From positions 71,316,686 through 71,380,685 of the forward strand of contig CM056743.1 in assembly GCA_029851415.1 (NCBI GenBank): a stretch of 64,000 nucleotides of DNA, read 5' to 3'. Positions 1 to 9,397 of the stretch are shown here, in pieces. The stretch's first letter is position 1. Each line of letters opens with the position of its first letter. The notes below the pieces were generated by a model that searched no databases, was not told where the DNA came from, and saw nothing but the letters and a program-made list of their open reading frames with translations. The DNA comes from Eretmocerus hayati. Lineage: Eukaryota; Arthropoda; Insecta; Hymenoptera; Aphelinidae. A program made the translations under genes and the position numbers.

Positions 1-1622
1 ACAGGGAGAAGCTGCGTGTCATCCTGGACGACGTCGCCAACATGTGCTGTGTGCCTGTGCACCACAACGCGAAGGCCGGGGCTCCACGCCCGACCTGGTG
101 CACCGGCGGTGGTCTTCTTGCCCAGTCCTCTATCAAGCTACGGCTACGTCTTTCCATGCACCTTGCGCTCTAAGCCAATATTTGATGTATGCAGATTGAG
201 CATATAAGATTCAATTCAAAGGCCTGGGAGCTTCAGAGTCAAATTCCTATCTTTTCGATATTGGGAAATTGTCATCCAAGTTCCTTGTGTTAGAGCTCGC
301 TTGCATATTCTTCCAAACAAGGAGTCAGGAATTCCATCACTTAAACCTGCCATCTCTTCATGCATCAATAGCATTTCAATGAAAAGAATAACCCACCACT
401 TGATCGTTCAATCAGTTTGAAGTGTTAATGATGCAAAACTTGAGTGACTCGATATTTTCAGAAGCGCTTTGACTCCTACAATCTCCAAGATGAAGATCTG
501 TTTGGAGTTTTGTCAAAGCTTGAAAATGAGAACTTGTCATTGTTAGATAGAGATAAGATCATCTTGCCAAATTTGGATGTTCTGATATTAGTTAGTTCAA
601 TTCTACAGTAAACGCTATATCAATTCACTCACAGTTCTCATTTAAGTGTCTCATCTATGACTTTGTAAACTGATATCCGAGTCTACACATGACCAACACT
701 TCAAAATCTTTTCACCTAGCAGCGATTGCCTAGAAGTCTTGCATGTATACTAACAGTGTTGCAATGAAAAGACCTCAAAGCATTAATAGCCTGCACCAGA
801 TCGAAGTCATTAATGAATCTAAGTTGATGTCACTATTCTATCGTTCCCCTCTCAAAATCAAGGGTAGAGTATTTCTTCACCGATTCCAAAAGAATATTAT
901 TTAAACAGAGTGGGTATGGACAATTCAATTTAGACTTTGCATGATTCAAACATGAAATATGTAATTAGCCATAAATGATTGGCAGTACTTTGAATGGTCA
1001 CTAGCACAATATGTGACTTTTGACTGTGCCTCTATTCTCACTGGGGAGGCTCTGAGTTGACCAAGTTCAGCATGGCATAGAACCGAATAAGCTGCAAGCC
1101 CTGCGCTTGTATAGTGCTAAGATTCCACTGATGTGAAACGATTACTGTAGAAATGTCAATCGCATGAAAAAGCATGAGATCAGTTTATACCATACAATGT
1201 CTTCCAAGAATAAATGAGACAAGAGAACCATGAATCAAAATAGTAAGACTCAATTTCAATTCATGTTGATCAACTCAATGTACGAAAATTTAACACATTT
1301 AGAGTCAAGGGAAAATAGTTTTTCGGGTCCACATATGAGCAGCAACTTGAAGCAGTGAATCCTAAAACGATTGTGTAAAAATGTCTCGGCCTCAAAGTAT
1401 TGCTGAAAAAAATGCAGATAAGGCACATTTGCAATCACGGTACTTTTGTCTGGTCCGATTCCAACAAGAGCGTGAAAAGACGTAGCTTGATAGAGGACTG
1501 GGCAAGAAGACCACCACCGGTGCACCAGGTCGGGCGTGGAGCCCCGGGCGTCGCGTCGTGGTGCACAGGCACACAGCACATGTTGGCGACGTCGTCCAGG
1601 ATGACACGCAGCTTCTCCCTGT
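1..1622. repeat. GC-rich inverted repeat with AT-rich interior
   Basis: Bases 1-155 recur in inverted orientation at about 1475-1622 with only a few substitutions. The arms are far richer in GC than the AT-rich interior between them. Both arms have an open frame beginning R-E-K-L-R-V-I-L-D-D-V that I do not recognise. On the minus strand the right arm is preceded by a pyrimidine-leaning stretch ending in ACAG, which resembles a splice acceptor, so a duplicated exon is possible. Three of four differences in that frame change the amino acid, which argues against strong constraint. The left arm touches the window edge, so the full repeat length is unknown. I see no gene in 156-1474. Confidence 0.75.
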
Positions 1623-2139
1623 AACACACGCATTCATCCAAAGAGCACCGAGAGTCCAGGGCCAGTGCCCAGGGTGCTCGTCGACCTCGGTACCGGTGTA
1701 AACACAGCGTGATGAACGACGACGACGATCAGATGCACATCATCAGCGCAGCAGACAAGTTTTTTGAACGATGATGCGTCTGCGCGGGGCTTCTCCTCTT
1801 CTCCCTCGACTGTCCCCTCTCCGCCGACCACCCGCCCGTATGCTTATACACGGGGACACTGCGAGCAGTTTTTTGGTAATTCAACGTAATTACTCCGATT
1901 TTTTTAGAATTGCTTGTGGTGGCCCAAAATTCAAGCTTGAATTTGAGCCCGCGTGCGTCCCTCCAGCAGCTAAATTCGCGGAGATCTGGGCACTTCTGTA
2001 AGTGTACGGAGAGAGGAGTGGGGGGTGGAATTGGGCTACTTTGAGGGCTCGTAACTCAAAAACGCAGCCGGCCCAAAATTCGAGACTTGGACGAGCAAAT
2101 TCAGTAAATTCCGGCCTACCACAAGCATATTTTGGCCCA
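1623..2139. other. GC-rich leader upstream of element A, no gene recognised
   Basis: This stretch is more GC-rich than the first kilobase and holds an 18-bp perfect palindrome, AAATTCAAGCTTGAATTT, near 1927-1944. Short phrases such as 'ggcccaaaattc' recur near 1920 and 2068. It may be the 5' part of retroelement A or flanking host DNA. It does not match the 5' part of related element B, and no (TC)n marks a left junction, so the 5' boundary of A is unresolved. Confidence 0.4.
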
Positions 2140-2365
2140 ATTTGGCGGGCCAGGTTCACAGGGGTGGGTGCGGCGTAGCGCGAAGCTCCCCGCCACCAGG
2201 ACCTCTCAATCCACCGGGAGTCCACAGCTCGCGCTAGCGGGGGGTATTCCACAAACCGGTGTTTCACCTCCATAACGTGGCGCCACCATCCACGACTCCG
2301 GCAAAGTAGAGCCCGCGAATATTCAAACGCAACATACACATGAGCGGCCCACTAGTGCCTCCCAG

Positions 2366-3634
2366 TTGCTGCATCCTACACCACCCGAGGATGGCCCTGC
2401 TGAGATGGAGAAGAGCAACAGCTCCAACAACTTGGAACATCCTTTAGCATCACCCACATCGACGCCGTTACCTTCTCCGGAGCCAAAATGGGTACTTATA
2501 GCGCAGAGTACTCTGGACCTATTCTACGACCAAAATACCTTGCTCCAAAACCAGCTTGACGAAATAAAATCCCTCGTGAGTCGACGCAACGTTGCCATTC
2601 CCCCTCCATCTCTCACGCCAGCGGTGAAAGAGGTGGATGATTGTCTGTTAGCACGGGTGTCTTCTCTCGAGAGACTCATAGAGAAACAGAACTCACAGCT
2701 GGAGGAGCTCTGTTTAGATCACCAGCTTCTTTTGGAGCAGAATTCCAATATGAAGGTCCAGATTTCCACTCTTACTGAGCTGCTTGGAAGCTTCCAGAGT
2801 ACTCTGCGAAATCATCAATTAAGGAATGATGAAAATTGTAATGCCGAATCGACACATCAATCCTTGATTCTTATTAGTTCACCTAAGATGAACGAGTCCC
2901 CCCACTCACATGCTGAGACGCAAGAACGGGGACACAGCAGTGATGGTCTTGAGCGCTGCAAATTGATTATTAATGGTGTTTTGAAAGAAAATTCTATGGC
3001 CTCACCGGCACAAATATCTGATATTTCCTACGCAGTGCTCAAGTCCATTCTTCCCTCGCTGGAGAGGGCAGACATTCTTGATGTTCATGTCCTGCATCCA
3101 AGGCATGCGTTTGAGGAGAGGCCTTCAGCAAGTAATCGTGATTCGAATCCATCTTCACGAGCCTCAGCTGCCTTCTCACGCATTCTACCATCATGCGTAG
3201 TCCAACTCTCCAGTAGCCATTTAGTCGGGAAAGTGATTCGAGCTAAACGTTCAATCGCCAATAATTATTTCACGGCTAATAACATCCAGCCTGATCTACT
3301 TGACTCAGAAGCGGTAGCTCATGTGCCAAACCGTAAAATCTTTATAAATGAAATGCTCCCCCGTGAGGAGTACAAGGAATACACACGCTTTAGAATGGTT
3401 GCACGCGGTTTGGGTTTGAGGTACGTCTGGCACAGCGGTGAACGTTTCTGGCTCAGGCGGAAAAATGGTGAGCAAGCACATACGTTCGAATCCCTCGCTG
3501 ATCTGCAGGTCATTCAAACGGCCTGTCAAAGTGTTCCAAAACGTACTTGTGCGTCCTCCAACAACACTCAGAGCTGCACAACCGTCCCGGAGCAGAGCCG
3601 AGATCCGGCATCAGTATCAGTGGAGACTCCTTGA
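2366..3634 (+). CDS. Retrotransposon A ORF1 protein (coiled coil plus FP-like C-terminal domain)
   Basis: This 422-aa open frame encodes the nucleic-acid-binding ORF1 protein, expected to coat element RNA in the ribonucleoprotein. A leucine-rich heptad-like stretch at about residues 85-150 looks like a coiled coil. The C-terminal third (about 320-395) has the pattern K-I-F-I-N-E-M-L, then G-L-R-Y-V-W, then a basic W-L-R-R-K segment, resembling the C-terminal domain of baculovirus FP protein found in arthropod CR1-type ORF1s. Element B has extra N-terminal sequence, including a PHD-like finger. Here an in-frame TAG just upstream (near 2352) closes that frame, so this ORF1 is probably N-terminally truncated by mutation. 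The stop lies seven bases before the former ORF2 start, in the same frame. Confidence 0.8.
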   Translation: MLHPTPPEDGPAEMEKSNSSNNLEHPLASPTSTPLPSPEPKWVLIAQSTLDLFYDQNTLLQNQLDEIKSLVSRRNVAIPPPSLTPAVKEVDDCLLARVSSLERLIEKQNSQLEELCLDHQLLLEQNSNMKVQISTLTELLGSFQSTLRNHQLRNDENCNAESTHQSLILISSPKMNESPHSHAETQERGHSSDGLERCKLIINGVLKENSMASPAQISDISYAVLKSILPSLERADILDVHVLHPRHAFEERPSASNRDSNPSSRASAAFSRILPSCVVQLSSSHLVGKVIRAKRSIANNYFTANNIQPDLLDSEAVAHVPNRKIFINEMLPREEYKEYTRFRMVARGLGLRYVWHSGERFWLRRKNGEQAHTFESLADLQVIQTACQSVPKRTCASSNNTQSCTTVPEQSRDPASVSVETP

Positions 3635-3640
3635 CTAAAT

Positions 3641-6551
3641 ACGGCTGCTGAGGAGCGACGAGGGGGTGGAGGTTTCTTAAAAGCGAGATTTATCAACCTT
3701 AACTCCCTGACAGATAAGATTGAGCATCTGCGCTTGCTCGTTGCTAACGGTCCCTCCTACCATCTATTTGGGGTGGCTGAGTCGAAGCTTGATGAGTATG
3801 TGGATGACAGTCTCGTTCAGATTCCGGGGTTTTCACTGTTGAGACAGGATCGCAACAGAGAGGGAGGTGGGGTCGCCTTGTATGTACGCAATGACTTCAA
3901 GGTTGAGAAATTGATTTCGTCGAATACTTTTGGGCCAGGGAAACCTGGAGTACCTGAATTTCTTTTCTGTAGCATACAGCAGGGCAACTCTCCTCCGATA
4001 TTAGTCGTAGTGATTTACAGACCCCCGAAAATCGCCATGCAGAAGGATGATGGGCTGTTTGGCTCATTACGTCGACTGTGTGGCGATTACAGTCACAAAA
4101 TTATAATGGGAGATCTTACTTGACGCTACTCACCCTGACACCAAAACACTGACTGCTCTGACAGAAGAACTTGCCTTGCAGATAGTACAGCATGGCCCGA
4201 CTCACCAACATAACCCCAATGTATCTCATACATGGATTGATCATATCGACGTGGATGACAACGACATCATTACCGACTTTCAAAACAGACTCCTGCCCAG
4301 TTTCGGCAGGCACTCGGTCATTGACGTCACCATCAGCATCTTCACTCCCACTCTGCCGAGAAATTCCTTCACCTATAGGGATTTTCGTAAGATCACTCCG
4401 GAGATATTGAATGACCGCTTGCTTCGCTGCAACTGGACAGCTCTTGAAAATGCTGAAACCAGTTTGGAAGATGCAATTAACTGCTTGAATGAAAACTTAA
4501 AGACCGTTTTGGACGAATTAGCACCGGAGAAAACTATAAATCCGAAGAAAAATGATGCTCCTTGGATTGGTCCGGAGTTGAAAATGCTCATGAATGAGCG
4601 AGACGCGACGCGCAGGCGCTGGGAGCGGATGCAACGTAACCAACGCAAGTGTCCTGAGCTTCATAGTGAGTACTTTCGGCTTAGCGAAGAGGTTGACTTG
4701 CGCATTGAACAAGAGCGTAACTCCTTCCTTCAAACCCATCTCACGGACGCTCTTGATCAGAAGAAGAACATCTGGAAGGAGATGCGCAATCTTGGCCTCT
4801 TGCCCAAGAGCAAAGAGGAAGAACTTCACGGTTTCACACCGGATGAGTTGAACGCTCACTTTGCGGGGGTTTCTGTCTCGCCTGACGAAAATATTAATGG
4901 AGCAATGGACGATTTTAGTTCGGCACCGGAGGAGGGGTTTAAATTTAAGCCCACAAATTACAATGATGTAGTCCTTGCCATTGGACATTTCTCTTCTCAA
5001 GCCCGTTCGGCGGATGGAATACCCCAAAGCGTGATCGCGAAAGCTCTTCCGAGTATTGGTGATCTTATTGTACATATTTTTAATTCCTCTTTCGCTCATA
5101 GCGTTTTTCCTGAGGCTTGGAAGCAAGCGCAGCTGATTGCATTGAAGAAGACTGCAGCTCCATTAGCAGTCTCGGACTTCCGTCCCATAGCGCTGCTGTG
5201 CTTCCTCTCCAAGGTTCTGGAAAAAATCGCACATGACCAAATCACGGAGTATTTAAAAATTGAGAAATTACTTGATCTGTTCCAGACTGGTTTCAAGCAA
5301 CATCACAGTACCCAGACGGCACTACTGAAGTTGACAGACGACATCAGAGTAGGGATTGACAGAAAGAAGATCACTCTGCTCCTACTGTTCGACTTTAGTA
5401 AAGCATTCGACACAATTTCACCATCCAAGCTACTGAGGAAGCTACGACATCTCGGTTTCTCGAGATCGGCACTCCTGTGGATAAAATCGGATTTACAGGG
5501 TCGCACCCAACAAATCACTTCGAAAGCAGGTAAATCTGATTGACTAGAAACCAATCTGGGAGTTCCACAGGGGTCCGTTCTCGGACCTCTCCTCTTTAGT
5601 CTGTATGTGAATGACTTGCCCGGGCTATTGAACGGAAAGTCGGTTAACCACTTATTTTACGCGGATGACCTCCAGATTTATCTACAAGTCGATAGAAAGA
5701 ACATCGACCAGGGAATTGCTCGACTAGGGGATATAGGGCGACTCGTTGCTGACTGGGCTAGGAATTCCGACCTGCGCCTCAACGCTGGGAAGACCAAGGC
5801 AATCTTTTTCAGTTCCGAGAGGAACGTTAAAGACTTGCGACGCATGAACTCGCCAGGGGTTGAGATACAGGACGGAGTGTTCGTCCCATTCAGTGACTCT
5901 GTCGTGAGTCTAGGTGTTACACTTGACAGCGAACTGACGTGGAAACCGCACATTGATAAATTAACTAAGAAAGTCAACAGAGCCCTCTACGGTTTGCGGT
6001 TTTTCAGGGCGTGTATCACCAGACCACTCCAAAATCGCCTGGTCGAGTCTTTGGTTCAACCGCATTTAGATTACTGCACGGTCGTGTACCTCGACGCCAC
6101 GGACGAACAGCGGCAATGGATACAACGACTGCGCAACTCATGTGTGAGATACATTTTCGATCTTAGGAGAGACTAGCACATCACCCCGTTTAGGGAGCGT
6201 CTGCGTTGGTTACGTACTGATTCGCGGAGAATGTACTTCGCAGCACTCTTAATGCATAAGATCATGCATCTTGGAGAACCTGGCTACCTAGCTGCGATGT
6301 TTACCAGGTACCAATCCGAACGCCCCGCACGTGGTGATCTAGAAGAGCGAGTACTCGAAGTCCCCAACATGAGACTTGAGTATGGAAGAAGATCATTCCA
6401 AGCTCAATGTGCTCATCTGTGGAACTTTCTCCCTCCGGGCTTTCGGCAGCTGAGGGAATCATCGTTACTTAAAGAGGCCTTGAAAGATTTTTTATTGACA
6501 CAGTCTCCCCAGAGGATTGATGTGGAGAAGAAGCACTATTTTAATCTGTGA
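3641..6551 (+). pseudogene. Retrotransposon A ORF2 (endonuclease-reverse transcriptase), disrupted
   Basis: ORF2 would nick target DNA and prime cDNA synthesis on it. The endonuclease spans roughly 3660-4350 (F-I-N-L-N, V-A-E-S-K-L, GGGVALYVR). The reverse transcriptase spans about 4920-5900, with FDFSKAFDT, GVPQGSVLGPLL and YADDLQIYL, followed by the usual C-terminal region. Damage: the start codon that is ATG in element B is ACG at 3641-3643; a frameshift near 4110-4125 follows M-G-D-L in the endonuclease; TGA at 5541-5543 replaces a Trp codon; TAG at 6174-6176 interrupts the tail. RT catalytic aspartates remain. The endonuclease motif normally near Ser-Asp-His reads G-R-H here and in element B. 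Confidence 0.9.
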
Positions 6552-6873
6552 TGGGTTGGGCTCTACTTTTTATTGATATTTATTCTTTCTATATACCTTC
6601 TGTCACCCAACTGATGAAACACTGCTGTGATATGACTGTGAGCCCATATCCCTCTCTTACTATAGAATTTTTGTACTTAGAATAATGAATAATTTTGCTC
6701 TGACTAGTCACAAATTGTGATACTAAGTGTCCTTGACCAAAACAGGATTTCACTGAAACTATTCTTATTATGAGTATATATATACATTATTTTCTATACA
6801 CGATATTATATTTTTAACGGGCATATTCAATCATATGTAATTTGATCTTTTGTCTGCGGACGAATAAAAGGAC

Positions 6874-6912
6874 ATCTATCTATCTATCTATCTATCTCTC
6901 TCTCTCTCTCTT
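6874..6912. repeat. (ATCT)n tail running into (CT)n, A/A2 junction
   Basis: The 3' tail of element A changes from ATCT units to CT units, then directly into the 5'-truncated body of A2. The CT portion is interpreted as target microsatellite and the ATCT portion as tail added at integration. Confidence 0.9.
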
Positions 6913-8867
6913 TAATGATGCAATGGACGATATTGACTCGGCACCGGAGGAGGGGTTTAAATTTAAGCCCTCAAATTTTAGTGATGTAGTCCTTGCTATT
7001 AAACATTTCTCCTCACAGGCCCGTGGAGCGGATGGAATACCCCAAAGCGTGATCGCAAAAGCTCTTCCGGCCATTGGTGATCTCATTGTACATATTTTCA
7101 ACTCCTCTTTCGCTCATGGCATTTTTCCTGAGGCTTGGAAGCAAGCACAGGTGATTGCACTAAAGAAGACTGCTGCTCCATCAACGGTCTCGGACTTCCG
7201 TCCTATAGCACTGCTGTGCTTTCTCTCCAAGGTTCTGGAAAAAATCGCACATGACCAAATCACGGAGTATTTAAAAACCGAGAAGATACTTGATCGCTTC
7301 CAGACTGGTTTTAGGCAACACCATAGCACCCAGACAGCTTTGTTGAAATTGACTGATGACATCAGAGTAGGTATAGACAGAAAGAAGATCACTCTGCTCC
7401 TACTACTTGATTTTAGCAAGGCTTTTGACACAATCTGACAATCCAAGCTGTTGAGGAAGCTACGACATCTTGGTTTCTCAAGATCGGCGGTCCTGTGGAT
7501 GAAAACATATTTACAGGGTCGCACCCAACAAATCACTTCTAAAGTAGGCAAATCTGATTGGCTCGAAACCAATCTGGGTGTTCCACAGGGGTCCGTCCTT
7601 GGGCCTCTTCTCTTCAGCTTGTATGTGAATGACCTGGCTGGCTTGCTAGACGGGAAGTCGGTACATCATCTATTTTATGCGGATGATCTCCAAATTTATC
7701 TCCAAATCGAGAAAAATAAGATCAGGGAAGGTATTGCTCGGCTGGGCGAAATAGGACGACTAGTTGCCGAGTGGGCCAGAAGTTCCGGCCTGTGTCTCAA
7801 CGCTGGCAAGACCAAGGCAATCTACTTCAGCTCGGAGAGAAATATCAAAGATCTGAAGAGAATGGACTTGCCAGGGGTTGAGATACAGGAAGGAGAGTTC
7901 ATCCCGTTCAGTGATACGGTTGTGAGTCTCGGTGTTACACTTGACAGTGAATTGACATGGAAACCGCACATCGACCAAGTAACTAAGAAAGTCAACAGAG
8001 TCCTATACGGTCTGCAGTTTTTTAGGGCATGTATCACCAGACCTCTCCGAATTCGCCTAGTCGAGTCATTGGTTCAACCGCACCTAGATTATTGCGCGGT
8101 TGTGTATCTCGACGCCACGGACGAACAGCGGCAACGGGTACGGAGACTAAGCAATTCATGTGTGAGATATATTTTTGATCTTAGGAGAGATGAGCACATC
8201 GCCCCGTTTAGGGAGCGCTTGGGTTGGTTACGTACTGATTCACGGAGAATGTACTTCCCAGCTCTCTTGATGCATAAGATCATGCACTTAGGAGAACCTG
8301 GCTACCTAGCTGCGATGTTTACCATGTCCCAATCCGAACGCCCCGCACGGGGTGATCTAGAAGAGCGGGTACTCAAAGTTCCCAACATGAGACTTGAATA
8401 TGGAAGAAGATCTTTCCAGGTTCAGTGTGCTCATTTGTGGAACTTTCTCCCTCCGGGCTTTCGGCAGCTTGGGAAGATATCATCATTCAAAGAGTCCTTA
8501 AAAGACTTCCTGTTAACACTATCCTCCCAGAGGATTGATGTGGAGAAGAGGCATTATTCTAATCTGTAATGGGAAGGGCTCTTCTTTAATTTAGTATTTA
8601 TACATGTGACCTCAGTCACCCAATTGGTGATCTATAGCTGTGATATTAGTGCGAGCCCTTACCCCTCTTTTTATACTTCTAAGTATGCACCCTGACTAGT
8701 CACGAATTGTGATAATTATTGTCCTTGACCAAACCAGTAATTGACTGAAATTATCATTAATATCTTGTTGTACATATATGATATTCATTCTTATACGTGT
8801 TATTACATTTTAACGGGCATACGTAGGTGTATGCAATTGTATTTTTTGTCTTCGGACGAATAAAGGA
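6913..8867 (+). mobile_element. Retrotransposon A2, 5'-truncated copy of family A
   Basis: The copy starts abruptly inside the reverse transcriptase region, right after (CT)n, and continues through the same C-terminal coding region and a 3' UTR recognisably like that of A. It ends with hairpin GTC-TTCG-GAC (8848-8857), AATAAA and an (ATCT)n tail. The UTR is similar to that of A but not identical, so A2 is an independent insertion rather than a tandem duplication of A. Confidence 0.92.
6914..8569 (+). pseudogene. Retrotransposon A2 reverse transcriptase fragment
   Basis: The frame encodes the RT domain and C-terminal region of family A. It begins mid-protein at the equivalent of A position ~4905. 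Motifs DFSKAFD, GVPQGSVLGPLL and YADDLQIYL are present. One in-frame TGA (7436-7438) follows the first catalytic motif, where A has TCA. The remaining 372-residue stretch is otherwise open to the natural stop. With no endonuclease, ORF1 or promoter this copy was dead on arrival, as expected for incomplete target-primed reverse transcription. Confidence 0.9.
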
Positions 8868-8881
8868 CATCTATCTATCTA

Positions 8882-8931
<50 letters not shown>
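8868..8931. repeat. (ATCT)n, (CT)n and poly(T): A2/D junction
   Basis: The A2 tail (8868-8884) runs into (CT)n up to about 8905, then a run of T (8906-8931). The T run is the poly(A) tail of minus-strand element D. Read on the D strand, the order is element, poly(A), then (GA)n. Confidence 0.92.
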
Positions 8932-8933
<2 letters not shown>

Positions 8934-9397
8934 GGTGGTTAGAGGGCAAAATCTGCCTCAGGATCCCTCGGATCCGTCCCCAGACACCGGACTGGTTCAG
9001 CTTACGCGGACTACGCATAGCCCACGCAGGCCATACCAGGCGGGACACGGGTTTGGGTGGGGCCCACCGAGAGGTGGGCCCGGCCGTGTAATATCCCTCT
9101 CCCCTCGATGTCCGATACCTAGGGCATCGGGCAATCAAGAAGGAGATCCACCTGCACCTACCATCTCATCCCGGAACCGCGTGAGCATTACTTCAGGATG
9201 AGCGGCATGTCTCGCGCTCGATTGCGAGCGTTCCTCTTCTCCATCTTCTCTCTTCGGCCACTTGTCGGCATCTTCTGTCTTCATTCTCCATTGTTCCCTC
9301 TCTTTGTTCTTTCTTCTCTCTTCTTTCTTCTTTCTTCCCTCTTCAGTTCAGATTCCTCCTGGAATCATTTGGGCCTCTTCTGTTTCAATCGGCAGAG
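8932..9397 (-). other. 3' UTR of element D with polypurine tract
   Basis: On the D strand a long GAAGAA/GAGAGA-rich purine tract (plus 9229-9358 is pyrimidine-rich) follows the ORF2 stop, then a GC-richer segment ending in T-A-A-C-C-A-C-C-T-T and poly(A). The purine tract recurs in D2 and D3. Confidence 0.8.

Larger units (their letters stand above)
2140..6912 (+). mobile_element. Non-LTR retrotransposon A (CR1/L2-like), near full length, decayed
   Basis: The element holds ORF1 (2366-3634), then ORF2 with AP-like endonuclease and reverse transcriptase (3641-6551), then a ~320-bp 3' UTR. The UTR ends in a small hairpin (6852-6861), AATAAA, and an (ATCT)n tail that runs into (CT)n. Homology to element B on the opposite strand (31943-37399) begins near 2140, so the 5' end is approximate. 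ORF2 has a lost start codon, a frameshift and two in-frame stops, so this copy is not autonomous. Family placement rests on the ORF1 type, the RT motifs (FDFSKAFD, GVPQGSVLGPLL, YADD) and the absence of an RNase H region; the exact clade needs a tree. Confidence 0.88.

Noticed and set aside
8827..9201. 124-codon plus-strand frame over the A2 tail and D 3' UTR
   Set aside because: It is a composite of A2 3' end, microsatellite and antisense D UTR.
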